A model generated the notes under the pieces. That model made no database searches, was not told the DNA's origin, and saw nothing but the letters and a program-made list of their open reading frames with translations. The position numbers and the translations under genes were made by a program. 64,000 nucleotides of DNA from Ciona savignyi (taxonomy: Eukaryota; Chordata; Ascidiacea; Phlebobranchia; Cionidae), in NCBI GenBank assembly GCA_000149265.1, contig CH002035.1, forward strand, positions 103,895 through 167,894, given 5' to 3'. This document shows, in pieces, positions 45,661 through 57,766 of the stretch (the first letter of the stretch is position 1; each line of letters begins with the position of its first letter).

Positions 45661-46436
45661 ACACTGGGTAAAATAAAATAAAGAACTCTATATGTTAACC
45701 TGTAATAAATTCTTTGAAAAATGTAAACAGTCACATTTACGCTTTAAATAATAAGGAAGAAAATGTCCAATCAAGTGATATCTTCTGGCGCAGTTTGATA
45801 TAGCAGTTGATATTTCGGTACTGGTGCAGCTCATTAACATTAAATTGTAATGGAATTTGTAGGTTAAACAATGATAAAGTGACTTGACTACATACCGCAA
45901 GTAACCTTGGGAAATACGTTCTAAAAGTTATAACGTAATATAGTTTATTATTTCAACGTATATAAATTAGCCAAACTTTTAAAACCAATACAAGTATAGT
46001 CAATCGATGATTTATACCAAGCTTATAATAATTATTGGTTTTGAACTTTCTATGTCGTTAATTTTGAAATCTGTCCAGAATTCAGACAGGAAATGTTAGC
46101 TAATTATGTGTAGATGTGCACCAATATGTATCAATTTTTTACAAAATTAAAGATTATAACCTCAATTTATTGTGCGAAAACGTGTTTATCTTACCGAAAA
46201 GATCTGATGATGAAAATTATTTCCTGTGGCCCTACGCACTCCCAGCACAAGTTACGTTTCAGTATATTTCCCTCATCCCACAATATCATACGGTACAGAT
46301 AAAGTAATCACGAACACGTGGTTCTGTTTGCCATGTTATAATATGCCCTGCATGTGTTCTTTGAAGTTGTTATCACTGTGTAAGTTATAGCTCGGTAAAC
46401 CGAATCTGTCTTAGAAGTTTGCCATGTTGCTTCATA
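45661..46436. other. No recognised exon
   Basis: Upstream of the H1-like frame. An acceptor-like CTGTCTTAG ends at about 46414. No exon encoding the missing N-terminal half of an H1 winged helix was found in this stretch. Confidence 0.4.
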
Positions 46437-46790
46437 ATGAAACGTGGTGAAGCAGTCGGTAGGGCTTTAAAGCGAATGAACAAATCCGGTCATATCTATC
46501 GAAATAAGGGCGGGAGGTTCAGGTTGATCGGGAAAGGGCGTGGTTTGAAGGCCAAAAAACGCCGTCTTTGCCACAATAAGGGCAGGAAAGGCAAAAAGAA
46601 GCGAAAGGGAAATAAATCCAAAAAGGGCAAAAAGAAGAAGGGAAAGAAGAGAAATAGACGACGATCCAAGAAACGTGGCTTCTAGGGAATAAGGCGATCA
46701 CGCAAATCTCCTAAGCGAGTCAACCCTAATCGAAAGTCCAAACGCAAGAAGGGACGCAAAGGAAAGAAAGGGAAGAAGCGACGACGATAA
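46437..46790 (+). CDS. Histone H1-derived protamine-like protein with an internal in-frame TAG
   Basis: From the ATG at 46437, 82 codons precede TAG at 46683-46685. The N-terminal ~33 residues (VGRALKRMNKSGHIYRNKGG, then RFRL) match the second half of a linker-histone winged helix. After that come Lys/Arg/Gly runs, as in sperm nuclear basic proteins that compact DNA. After the TAG the same frame stays open for 34 codons, 21 of them Lys or Arg (for example RRSRKSPKRVNP), to TAA at 46788-46790. The basic composition on both sides shows that the TAG interrupts one protein. It may be a null allele, a sequencing error, readthrough or a pseudogene. AATAAA lies at 46841-46846. The missing first half of the H1 fold suggests an upstream exon, 5' truncation, or a retrocopy. 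The frame can be extended upstream only with a non-ATG codon. Confidence 0.7.
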
Positions 46791-46840
46791 GCGATCAATC
46801 TTAAAAAATATTTAAATCAAAAAAAAGAAAAATCACCGCC

Positions 46841-46846
46841 AATAAA
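46841..46846 (+). promoter_or_regulatory. Candidate polyadenylation signal (AATAAA)
   Basis: AATAAA 51 bp after the final TAA of the H1-like frame, the expected place for a 3' end signal. No histone 3' stem-loop is seen, consistent with a polyadenylated sperm-type transcript. Confidence 0.4.
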
Positions 46847-46959
46847 TTGCCATTCAGACGCACCAAACATTGGTTTCTTTGTACCAACGGTCTAACCGCA
46901 AGGTGGCGTTGTTTGTATAAAAAGTTGTCGGGGAATCTCAGTGAAACCACATGATTTAG

Positions 46960-48534
46960 ATCTGGCTAAAAATCTCTGACCCACGCCATCGATAAAGGGG
47001 AATTGTCAGAAACACAAAGAGTTGGACTTGTCACCCTTATCCTTAAAAAAACAAAGATCCTTTACTACCAGAAAGCTACGGACCTATCACCCTCCTGAAC
47101 ACAGATTACAAAATCTTTTCCAAAGTCATCAACATCAGAATCAAAGCCCACCTGAACACTCACATCGGTCCAGAGCAAAATGGCTTTATACCAGGACGGT
47201 ACATTGGAGATAACATTCGATTGCTTTTTGATGTAATGGACTATGCTGATTATGCTAATGTTCCTGCATACATCCTAACCTTAGATATGTACAAATCCTT
47301 CGATACGATCAAGTGGCCGTTTATATGGAACTGCCTCGAGGCATACGGCTTTGGATCCTATATCAAAGAATCTGTCAAAACTATGTACTACAGAGCTGAA
47401 TGACAAACAACAAATTTATTTCAGAGGAATTTTTAATCTCAAAGGGTGTACGACAGAGCGATCCCTTATCACCAACACTCTTTGTACTATGCATGGAATG
47501 TTTGGCATTAACAATAAAAACAACAACAACATTGGTGGAATTAGCATCAACGACGTTCCGGTAAAACTTTCATTGCTAGCTGATGATACAATGGTGTTTC
47601 TAGATGGAAAACAGCAAAGCTTTGACGAACTTTCCCAGACCGTAAGAGCGTTCGGTGAAGTTTCTGGTTGTACAGTAAACAAAAGAAAATCATACGCATT
47701 TCACATTGGAAGTCGCAGATCATCCGGAATTAAGCCACACGAAAATGAGGGCCTACAATAGCAACTTGACCACATTTCATACCTCGGAGTACAGATACTA
47801 ATTGTGAAATCAAGCCACACAAAGGAGTTATACCAGCTTAATATCCCACCCCTATTAGCCAATATAAAGGTAGTTTTTAACATCTGGCCAAAATAAAGGT
47901 AGTTTTGAACATCTGGCCAAAATAAAGGTAGTTTTGAACTTTTCGGGAAAATCGCCGTGATCAAAGGCTTATCGATACCAACTCTTACTTACAAGGTCAG
48001 TGTGCTACCAATTACATATAAAAATGATTTTTTCAAGAAACTCAATACTCTTATATTTCACTTCCTTTGGAATTCGAAATGGGAAAGGGTACGAAGGAGT
48101 GTAATGTGCAACGATCTTGCTGATGGCGGAATACGAATGATCGACATTGAATCCTACATCTCTTCCATAAGAATAAGGCAAATAGGACAGTTCTTCGACC
48201 CTAATTTTGACACAACCTGGAAGCGGATCGAAAAAAACTCAATAAGTAAACGCAAAATGGTCGCCTACCTTGGCACAACCTTAAGACATAACAACCAACT
48301 GCTACCAAAGATAGTACCCTTTAATGCCGTCAGATGCTGCCTGGACGTGTGGAGAGCGACCACCGCTCTTTTACTCTCCCCTGTGGCTACAAAAAGAGAT
48401 TAAATTCAGGAACAAACCAATGTACATACCAACGTTTGTGGAGGTCGGAATTTTAGAATTTTACCAACTGATCGAGATTAACGACAAATATATGGATTAC
48501 GACCAACTATGCCTCAGCCACGAAATCAACCCCA
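46960..48534 (+). mobile_element. Outer Tx1/L1-like LINE, 5'-truncated, left part
   Basis: The reverse transcriptase reads in fragments. First comes SLTHAIDKGELSETQRVGLV, then 'YGPITLLNTDYKIFSKVI', 'GPEQNGFIPGRYIGDN' and 'TLDMYKSFDTIKW' (47060-47403). A catalytic box variant LADDTMVFL follows (47577-47603), and then the thumb/C-terminal region 47957-48534. Several frameshifts break it. The C-terminus is interrupted at 48534 by another LINE and resumes at 54669. A duplicated phrase around 47880-47935 (three copies of 'aaaataaaggtagttttgaa') is a local tandem repeat within it. Confidence 0.82.
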
Positions 48535-49072
48535 TTCTATTTGAATAAGGCACGAATCGAATTCTGCCAAATAGCGAATAGAACCCTTGGATTATTTCGT
48601 CCAATTGATCCTGAAGGAGTATTTGCTGCTTCATCCCTGCCCTTCCCAGCCATAAGGTAACTAGGTTTGAGCCATAACATCCCATAAAGCCTAGTATTTA
48701 TCTTTTGCTGCCTGTTTTGTACTTAGTTTATTGCGCAATTCAAACATTTACCTCCGAAAACTGTGGCCTGTCTTTTTCAAGACAACATAGTGTTTTTTGA
48801 GTCTTTGTTTGACTTGCGAAATTGGTAATAAATCTGTGTGTTGTTTGCTTTTATTTAGGCAACACTGATAATTAGTTTCCCGCCTTTAATTATTACTTTT
48901 TGCGCTTTATCGTTATTTTTTCAAGTTTTTGTTGAATTGTGAGACGGCGAAGCCCTACTCAAATTTTTAAAGTTATAGCGTCACCTAGTGTACGTTTTTC
49001 ATACCTCTAGTGTGCCTAAAAATTCCAAACCTCCAATTTGTGGTAACTTGAGGTGTAAGCAGTGAAAATACG

Positions 49073-49172
49073 NNNNNNNNNNNNNNNNNNNNNNNNNNNN
49101 NNNNNNNNNNNNNNNNNNNNNNNNNNNNNNNNNNNNNNNNNNNNNNNNNNNNNNNNNNNNNNNNNNNNNNNN
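49073..49172. other. Assembly gap, 100 N, in the LINE 5' untranslated region
   Basis: Exactly 100 N. It lies upstream of ORF1, so unknown promoter sequence of the LINE may be missing. Confidence 0.99.
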
Positions 49173-49227
49173 TAATATACACACATCATTCGACAATCAC
49201 ATCTTTTCATTCACAAAACATTCGACC

Positions 49228-50640
49228 ATGGAAATTCAAAGTATAGACGTCAACTTTAAGCGATCCTTCATATTACAACTCCCCGAAAATGTGGAACACA
49301 TCAGTCAGTGTCTCTGTGTTCATGGAACTCTTCGCCACCGGGAATCCTTTGGAGCACCTCGTCGATCACGTGGATGGGGTGATCATGGATTCGTTCAAGG
49401 ATGCGACCTTCCTCGTCACAGTGAAAGACGGCGAAGCAACACCAACCGCCGAAAACCTGATAGAAAACATCAATAAAAGTTCAATTAGATTCACATCAGA
49501 AAATGGAAACACTATGAGAATTTTTGCAAAGATGCCAACACCACCCCTGGAGACAATATCCCTCCACCCTGTTCCTGCATTTGTAGAAGATATAAAATTA
49601 CAACAAATTCTGGAAAACTACAAGTGGGGTAAACTTGACTCCATTGAAAGGAGCACCCACAGAAATTTCAAAAAAATCAAGAATGGTTGGGTTAATTTAC
49701 ATTTCACAAAATTAAATATTAATAACATTCCAAAGCTTATCAAAATTAGTGGCAAATGGATCACTGTCACCAGGCCAGGAGAGAGCAATCTACCTCTGCA
49801 GGATTTGTAAAGAGCGAGGGCACGTGCAACCAAAATGCCCCAAAAAAGGATATTGCTCATTTTGTAAATGTAACGGACATATTCTACGTAACTGCAAATC
49901 CAAACCCAGCAGAATTACTCTAGCACCGACCACACCCATTTTCACCTGGACAACAAATCAAAAAAACATTCCACCACAATACAACACCCAACCTGAACCA
50001 CAACTGCCGACCTCAAACCGGTTTTCAATTCTACAAAACGAAGAAACAGTTGAGCCACCCAACGACGACTTCACAATTGAGCAATTCAGGCATACAATAA
50101 TAAAAGAACAACAAAATATTTTGACATCCTCAGTGTCTCCCAGTTTCCCAGCCTCATCACAGCTCACAAAGTACAGAAACCAAAAAGAAAATCACCCCCA
50201 AGACAAACATCACCCAAAAATTCATCCTTAAAAATTAATGAAATATCAGAAGAATCACTCATTCAAATTACCGATCTCTTTCAACGCGAAACAACTGATA
50301 TCACCGAAAATGATGTTGAGGCTAACTCCACACCCAAATCCCAACGAATTAGAAGAAGGCAAAATAAAAAAGAGGAAATAGATGTAGAAGAAATAATGAA
50401 GGACATTAATGAGGCTCACCGATCTTTCTGTGAGACAAACAAAACCGAAACTGACCTTGAAATATCCCCGCATCAACTTGACATGTCGGTCAGCCTTCCT
50501 GAGACATTCCATCCTCCCCATCGACGTCGATCAGTTGCGCTCCTATCAAAGGTCTTCGACGGCAATCGACAAGTATCACCTGCAAAGAAGCGACGACACT
50601 GCCCAGCAGAAACTCCACCTGGAACACAATAACTGTTTTT
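49228..50640 (+). pseudogene. LINE ORF1 (nucleic-acid-binding protein), frameshifted
   Basis: Starts at ATG 49228 (MEIQSIDVNFKRSFILQLPE). A shift to the frame of 49289-49810 follows, then a shift to 49749-50231, which carries two zinc knuckles: CRICKERGHVQPKC (CX2CX4HX4C) and CSFCKCNGHILRNC. Further frames to 50640 are Gln/Pro/charged-rich. ORF1 proteins of this group bind element RNA in the cytoplasm. At least two frameshifts make it a pseudogene. Confidence 0.75.
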
Positions 50641-50708
50641 AAACAATGTAACCATTTTAAATGAAACGCTACTAAAACACTGACACCATACAACTCATAA
50701 ACAACGCC

Positions 50709-53700
50709 ATGGATCACAACATACAAGAACATCCCATAATCATTGGAACTATCAACGTGAATGGTTTAAAAGCCAAATTTAACTTAATTAATAATTACAT
50801 AAATCAAAATAATATCGACATATTATGTATACAAGAAGTTCACTGCTTACCTCAAACTATTTCCGAGAAATTAGAAGCTCTCTCCAACTGCACGATATTC
50901 TTAAACTCAATTCCTGCAAATAATATTAATTCTAATTATTTTCGTAAAGGTACAGCTATATTAGTAAAAAAATATCTATTCGAACGTTTTAAAATCGTTC
51001 ATCATATAATATCTAGTAATTTAATAAATAAGATTAATATAAGTAACTCTAATTTAGAAATTAATATATTTAATACTTACCTCCAAAGTGGTTTCAAGGA
51101 GGATCAAATGAGAAAACGCGAAACTGAAATAGAAATATAACGAGATAACATAGAAATTAACTCTTTTACTAAAAAATTCATAATGGGAGATTTCAATATG
51201 ATACTTGGTCCAAATGATACCCAAAATAAATTTGACACTCAACGAAAATCGGATAGAAAACGGTGGATTAGAATGGAAAAAGAATGCTATTTATATGATA
51301 TTCATAGAAAAATAAATGGTTATAATAACATAGTATTTACACGAATTACGGCAAAATCCTCAACCCGATTAGACCGGATATATGCAAGTAAAAATAGCCT
51401 TAATATTATTTGTAAAATAAATCATATAAGAAACTATTTTTCCGACCATAATAATTGTCCAATTTTAACGCTGTCCATAAAATGCGATAAGAAATGGGGT
51501 TTGTCATTTTATAAAATAAATAATAGTATTCTTGAGAACGGTGACTTTTTAGATAATTTTTCTTTTTTATGGAAAAATTGGAGACGACAAAAATTTAAAT
51601 ATAGAAATAGTCTTAATTGGTGGGAAAATGGAAAGCTTATAATTAAAAACGAAGCCCAGTATATATCCCAATCAATAAGAAATTATGAAAAATTCCGATA
51701 TATAAATAACATAGAAATAATAAACCAGCTAAAACAAGACGTCGAAATTGAATCTCAGGACCTGTTACAAAGACCAAATAATAACGTGGAATTATATGAA
51801 CTGAAGTTAAATAAAGGCGCCTTAATTCGCTTAAAAATTACCACGATTGAAAATGACGAAACCCCAACAAAATAATTTTTTCGATTCGAAAACCAGCACC
51901 AAAAACGCGATACTATTTATAAATTAAAAACTGATAATAATAACACCACTAAAACCCCAGAGGAAACTTTGGACGCAGCGTATCTTTTTTATCATCAATT
52001 ATGGGGTCAAAAATCTCCCATTATGAATCAAAATGAATATCTAAATAATTTGTTACCTATTTCACTGTCCAACGACGAGGTAAAATCGCTATCCCAACCA
52101 ATCTCAACAAACGAAATAGAAATAACCATACATTCTTTAAATAAAAACAGTTCCCCTGGCGAAGATGGTTTAACTCCACCAGTCTATCAAAAACTTAAGA
52201 AAACTCTTTTATCGAATTTGGAGGAAGTCTTTAATAATATATATATAAAAAGATATATGCCTAAAACGATGCCATCGGCAAAAACAAAATTAATTTATAA
52301 AAAGGGTGATAAGTATGATTTAAAAAACTGGCGACCCATATCCTTACTTAATACCGATTATAAAATAATAAGTAAAATAATTAATAACCGACTTGAAAAA
52401 ATTTTAAAGCAATGTATAAGCAATAATCAAAAATGTGCAATAAAAGGCCGCTCAATTAATCAATGTATATATAACGTTCAAAGTGTCATGGAATCATCTA
52501 AACATTTTCAAAAACAACTAACAATTATAGGTATAGACTACGAAAAGGCATTTGACATGATTGATCATGAATACTTATTTAATATTCTAATAAAACTAAA
52601 TATTCCCAAATATATAATAAACTGGGTTAAAATAATGTACAATAATATCAATAGTAAAATAGAAATAAACGGGGCTTTTACGAATGAAATTATTATATTA
52701 CGGGGGATTCGCCAAGGCTGTCCCATGAGTATGTCTCTTTTTATAATTGGAACGGAAATTCCTAACTCGTAAAATAAATAATAACTTAAATATTAGTGGG
52801 TACAAACTTTACGATATGGATTATAAAACGGAACAATACGCAGACGATCTGACTATAATTACTAATGACGTTAAATCTATAAAATATATTGAAATATAAT
52901 TGCGGGAATATGAAAAAGCATCGGGACAACAAAAATTAATAAAAATAAGACGCAAATCATTACTAACGTACCTAACATTAATAAATATATAAATGAATAT
53001 GAATTTATTAATCACAATAAAGTTGTAGACGTAATTAAAATTTTGGGGATTTTCTTTAGTTTTAAATATGAAACCATTACGAAAAATTGGGATAAGTCGA
53101 AAAAACCATAAACAATATTATTAATAAACATTGTAGTAGGAAATTAACTATCGCCGGCAAAGTATCTATAATAAATACTCAAATTTTTCCCCAATTACTC
53201 CATACCGGTAGATATATCATACTCCCTAAAAGTTTTGAAAAATAAATAACTAAGTCTATTTTTAAATTTATGTGGTTCCCTCAAAAATGAGAAGGCATAA
53301 AAAAAATATTATTGGCTCCCAAAAAAAGCGGAGGGTGTGCAGCTCCTGACATAAGAATAAAATTAATTGCGGCAAAACTGACCCGAATTTTTGAAATAAC
53401 AAAATTAAATTCCATAACACAACCCTGGCATGAATGGTTTAGATACCAACTCGGATCAACAATAAAATTAATAAATCCCTTATTATATACTAATTCTGCA
53501 CCCAATTCCATTTATCCTAACAATCTCCATAAACTTATTAGAACCCAATACAATACCCTTAAAAAAGAGAATTATAATTGGCAAGACCCCAAATTACAAC
53601 CAATATACAATATTTTAATGCAACAATCCTATATATCTAAATTAATTAAAGCTGATAACACTGTAATACCCTGGAAAAATATAAACCTAAACACTAAACA

Positions 53701-54235
53701 TGTAAAATATTTTTTCAATAACCAAGAACGCAATAATAATTATAAAGTAGCTCATAACGCCTTTTTCTTTGGTCATTTTTTTAAAAATTGTAATACTAAT
53801 TATAAGGGAGTTAATATAATTCGTTTTTGTAAATTTTGTAAAAATAATATAGATAACCTATCACATATACTAACTCTATGTCCAACTATTAAATCTATAA
53901 TTAATAATATAATAATATATAGTAATAGCATAACTAACAATATATGTAAATATTCAAATAACTTAATATTATATAACTATACTGAAAGTAAACAAAAGCA
54001 ATATCTAACAATACTTAAATTATTAACCATAACTAAGCAATATATAATAAATAAGAAAATATCTCTAGACATTAGCAGTACTATTATCTGGAATAATGAA
54101 GAATTTGTTAAAAAATCTTTATGGATAATAAAAATAAAATTTAAAAATTACCTGAAGAAATTGGTGTTAAGTCATATTCAGCAATATATAAAGGAGATCT
54201 TCAACCTGAAACATAGCACTGACATATTGGACTAA
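50709..54235 (+). pseudogene. LINE ORF2: endonuclease + reverse transcriptase, several stops
   Basis: The apurinic-type endonuclease has 'GTINVNGLKAKF' and 'ILCIQEVHC' (50709-50860), GDFNMIL (51186) and FSDHNNC (about 51440). The reverse transcriptase has 'NSSPGEDGLTPPVYQ' (about 52150), 'NWRPISLLNTDYKI', 'GIDYEKAFDMIDHEY', 'GIRQGCPMSMSLF', and the catalytic box EQYADDLT at about 52831-52854. The C-terminus (53312-54235) ends with a zinc motif CKFCKNNIDNLSHILTLC. In-frame TAA codons at 51138 and 51873, a frameshift near 52760 and later stops disable it. The absence of RNase H and the APE domain fit the Tx1/L1 clade. Confidence 0.88.
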
Positions 54236-54656
54236 TATGGGTCTCGGCAATAGCTCCTTCTTCTCGTATATAATAATTAATAAGTACCTTCTCCTTCTTT
54301 AATGTAAAAACCAAATGAAGAATAGTGATCTGCTCTTTATTTACTTTCAGATTGAAATCCCCGATCACGACAAAACAAATCTGCAATAAAAAAACGAAAA
54401 TATCATCAATTGAAACCACCACTTTCTTTAGTTATCATACTATAAATTGTATTGTATTATAATATCTCAATTCCTTGTTGAATGTAAAATTAATTTAGTT
54501 ATTTGCATATACATATATTATATATATCATTGTATTATTATTTTTATTTGTATTTAAACTGTATGGCTCAAACCTAGTTACAACTGTATATTGTATACTG
54601 CTTTATGTTAGGCCGGCATGTCGGTGATCGTGTTATTTTATCGCCAATAAAAAAAA

Positions 54657-55468
54657 AAATCAACCCCAACAACAGACAACTCTTCATGGAATACAACAAA
54701 CTGCTATACCAGACATTATGAACGTTAGTACCAGTGCAACGCCACCTGTATCAATTGAGAATCACTTCACGCAAGAAACTGACCACACATCAAACAATAA
54801 ACTATGGTATGCTCACTGCCGTAAAAAAAAACAAGAAAAGCCGAGGAACTGGCATGGCAATCAGATCTCGGACTACAGAATGAACTGATTTGGGAAGACA
54901 TTTATACATCAAACTACATATGTACCTTGGAAAACAGATTAATATCACTGCAATATAAAATCAATATGCGAGCTCACGTCACAAATATTCACCTTCACTT
55001 TTTAACCTTAAAGATTCTCCCAACTGTAACTTTTGTCAAAACTCTCCAGAAACATATACATATTTATTTGCGCAATGTAAACACTTGGACAAATACTGGC
55101 ACGAAATAGAAAGCTGGATATACGCTAAGACCCACCTGAACCTTAATTTATATATCACAGACAAAACTCTTGGTATTCAAGCTGCATTGCCTAAAATAAA
55201 GGCTTTTCTTAATTGTGTGCTATTGTGTGATCGCTTTGTTATTTACCGTGCAAAAGTTTCACAATCTCCTGCTCCGAATTTTAATATGTTTATCGAATTT
55301 GTCAAGGAAATTTCCATAACTGAGTATTCTATCGCGTTGCACAAAAACAAAATTAATTTTCAAAAATCGAAATGGAATTCGATGTAAAATAATCGAAACT
55401 GTTACCTTGTACCTTGTTGTAGCTCCAACATTTTTCTGTGTCATCATAATTATTATAAAAAAAGACGT
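54657..55468 (+). mobile_element. Outer Tx1/L1-like LINE, right part (C-terminus and 3' end)
   Basis: Directly after the target duplication the protein resumes: INPNNRQLFMEYNKLLYQTL follows naturally from the 'CLSHEINP' before the insertion. In a shifted frame, 'ELAWQSDLGLQNELIWEDIY' and a zinc-ribbon-like 'CNFCQNSPETYTYLFAQC' with 'HLDKYWHEIESWI' follow, and the frame ends at TAA 55385-55387. A short untranslated region ends in an A-rich stretch near 55468. It completes the LINE begun at 46960. Confidence 0.82.
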
Positions 55469-55478
55469 GTGGCAGATT

Positions 55479-55665
55479 ACGGTCGGGTGGCCGAATGGTT
55501 AACGCTACTGACACATATACCGACAACTATACAATAACGGTCCAAGTGACGTGTCCAGCATGGGTTTGAAACTTGGCTCGGGAAAAATAATTAATGATAT
55601 TGTGAGCGTAAATCATTCCTGTTATGGGTTCGATTACTGCCCGCTAAAAATAATAAATAAAAAAA
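55479..55665 (+). mobile_element. tRNA-derived SINE, family B, possibly dimeric
   Basis: The head reads acggtcgggtggccgaatgg 'ttaacgc' (A box of a Ser/Leu-type tRNA), then a B-box-like 'atgggtttgaaacttgg'. A second B-box-like 'atgggttcgattactgccc' at about 55624-55642 suggests a second tRNA-related unit. It ends in AATAAATAAAAAAATG. Its relative is at 41066-41174. Confidence 0.7.
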
Positions 55666-56097
55666 TGTTGTAAAAAAAGTGGAACAACATAAGGAGCGAT
55701 CCATGATTACAAACGTGGTTGTATACGAGAGATAATGTAGCATGGACCGTCTATGCTGAGATGATTATCTGCAGCAGATCATATAGGGAGAGGAAGAAAT
55801 TTCAAACATTCTGGAATAAAAGCTATTAATGTGATGTAAAAAAGAAATCAAGGAGGGAGATATATGGTCGTGCCTGATACCGACTTTCAACACAAGTTGT
55901 ATTGAAATGAACAATGTATTGGCAAATTGGTTTAAAGCAATGTCAAAAGTGGAACCATGAGTTTCTGATTTTCAGGGGAAATGCAACAAATCGCTTGTTT
56001 TAATCGGCAAGGTACTAACCATATGTTTCCTTAAACCAGTGGTTAAATAGGTGAACAAATATTCTGGACGCCTCACCTATAAGCTTAATTCCATTCT
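55666..56097. other. No recognisable gene
   Basis: No open frame, repeat match or motif identified. Confidence 0.4.
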
Positions 56098-56377
56098 ACC
56101 GCTTAGTCTGGTGGTTTAGTGCGACACCTTTCAAACGAAAGGTTGCAGGTCGAAATTGGTCGCAGGATAGTCGGTTATGTTCTTAGGCTAGGCACTTAAC
56201 GGACATTGCCCGAACCCAGTGGATTAATAGGTTCTACTAAATTAAAGGAACGTGTCTATTATATACAACACACTTTAATAGCTCCGGTATAACCCGAGGT
56301 GATCTGACGATTGCCCGTGTGTTAACCCTCTTGGTTCCCCCCCCCATTCACACGGATAAACATAAATATCGTATCTT
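56098..56377 (+). mobile_element. tRNA-derived SINE, family A (copy 5, diverged)
   Basis: Family A blocks 'cttagtctggtggtttagtg', 'aaaggttgcaggt', 'ggcacttaacggacattgcc', 'acacggataaacat' are present with many substitutions and a deletion before 'gaggtgatctgacg'. The tail is reduced to 'atatcgtatc'. Confidence 0.75.
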
Positions 56378-56635
56378 AAACGCGGAGGGTTACGAGCAAA
56401 TGCAATTAGCTGCTTGTCGCTTGGCACAAAGTAAACCTTAATCTTTACTTCCTGATGCAATGATCGGTGACTGACTTATACTGATACATATGGTGGATCG
56501 TAATGAAACTTATTGATTTCACGATGTGAACACGAGATGCGATCGGGAAGAGCGAACGGACAACAAAGAGGAAACAAGCACACACTCACATAAACCACAC
56601 ACCGTTGGCAATGGACTGGCACTACCACAAAGGTC

Positions 56636-57044
56636 TGTAGCAAATCCGTGTTTTTTTGTCATTATTCAATATGTACCGCGTGTTAACTTTAGTTCCATGT
56701 GACTTCCCCTTCACACGGTTGTTAAACCGCTTTAACGCGGCCGCAAGTTCAAACACTTCCTGGACTTCCTATTTCTCACATAATGCCATGCCTCTTTGTT
56801 TTAAAAACATGAATAATATCTAACAGTTTAGAACCGTGGCTCCTGCAGTAAACATGCAGAGAAGCCGAGTTCAGTGTTTATTAAGTCGTGCCCGCATTTA
56901 ATAATGTAATCATAAATGCGTGTTTCATTGTATCTGCATTTGGTCAACAATAAAAGAACCTTCCGTGATGGAGTCTGGATTGCGAGAGTAACAAATTAGT
57001 ACAGGTAGCAACAAAAGACCCAAACAACCTATCAAAACGCTACA
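56636..57044 (+). mobile_element. Left LTR (409 bp) of a short LTR element
   Basis: Begins TGTAGCAAAT and ends ACGCTACA, with a short terminal inverted repeat TGTAGC...GCTACA. It is ~95% identical by eye to the right LTR at 57767-58168 (shared 'cgctttaacgcggccgcaag' block and 'ataaaagaaccttccgtgat' block). Confidence 0.85.
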
Positions 57045-57766
57045 GTGGTGATTCTCCAATACGTGTTTGAACACGCAGGACTATCTCAGATTAAATTAAG
57101 TGTTCTGGAAGGAAAGAGGCATTCGCATTGGCATAATTGAACTAATCTCCCCACAACAGCACGCTGGAATCAGTTACAAAGTCTACATACAACTTCACAG
57201 CTGGTCAGACGAAAGAAGGGTGCTTCCATTGATCACTGTGCAACTGGATTGTCTACACGCCAAGATAAGCCCATGTTTGTATGTCTGAACTATTTTACTG
57301 GGGACATTTCATAAGCCTTTGAAACTATGGCGTCCTCTAGCTACAAGAGCTACATCAATGCTCTTGCGAGGCGCAACTGTTGGTGCTCTTACAGAGCGCG
57401 TAATCCAACAGGATACAGGACTGTATATACAACCAGCTACGCTTATGTCGGCATGTCTGGATTATTTTGCTTGGGCAACGAGACCGACTATTTATATCAC
57501 CCAAGAAACGATTGACCAACACTACATTTGAAAGCTCTTTATTGTAAAGACCGAACTTTAAAGATATCCCCAAGCTGAAGTTCCAAGAATTCAACCTAAT
57601 TAAACCCCGTTTCCAGTTGTTCTCGATGTTCTACTATGATACAAGTTGGACTTGTTTGCCATTATCGTATGTATATTCGCCACGAATTTCCTACAATGAT
57701 TTCTAGACCTCATATTGGATGAATGGTTTACAAAATTCATAACAGTTTTTCGGGGAAGGCAAGGAG
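57045..57766 (+). mobile_element. Internal region of the short LTR element
   Basis: The first bases after the LTR, gTGGTGATTCTCC, start with TGG as a primer-binding site would. The last bases, cggggaaggcaaggag, form a polypurine tract directly before the right LTR. Only ~720 bp lie between the LTRs, with frames of 60-100 codons on both strands and no recognised gag or pol motif. It is non-autonomous (TRIM/LARD-like) or an internal deletion. Confidence 0.7.

Larger units (their letters stand above)
48535..54656 (+). mobile_element. Near full-length Tx1/L1-like LINE nested in an older LINE
   Basis: Borders are fixed by a 12-bp target duplication aaatcaacccca (48523-48534 and 54657-54668). Order: 5' untranslated region with a 100-N gap, ORF1 (49228 to about 50640), ORF2 (50709-54235), a 3' untranslated region with 'taggccggcatgtcgg' and a short poly-A after 'cgccaat'. 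The length of about 6.1 kb suits a complete Tx1/L1-type element. Stops and frameshifts in both ORFs show that it is inactive. Truncated relatives are at 36545-37395 and 40917-42917. Confidence 0.88.

Noticed and set aside
46114..46307. Small frames upstream of the H1-like gene as its missing first exon
   Set aside because: Their peptides show no resemblance to the first half of an H1 winged helix.
48553..48655. Continuation of the outer LINE protein past 48540
   Set aside because: The 12-bp target duplication shows the outer protein resumes at 54669; the apparent continuation is chance within the inner LINE's 5' region.
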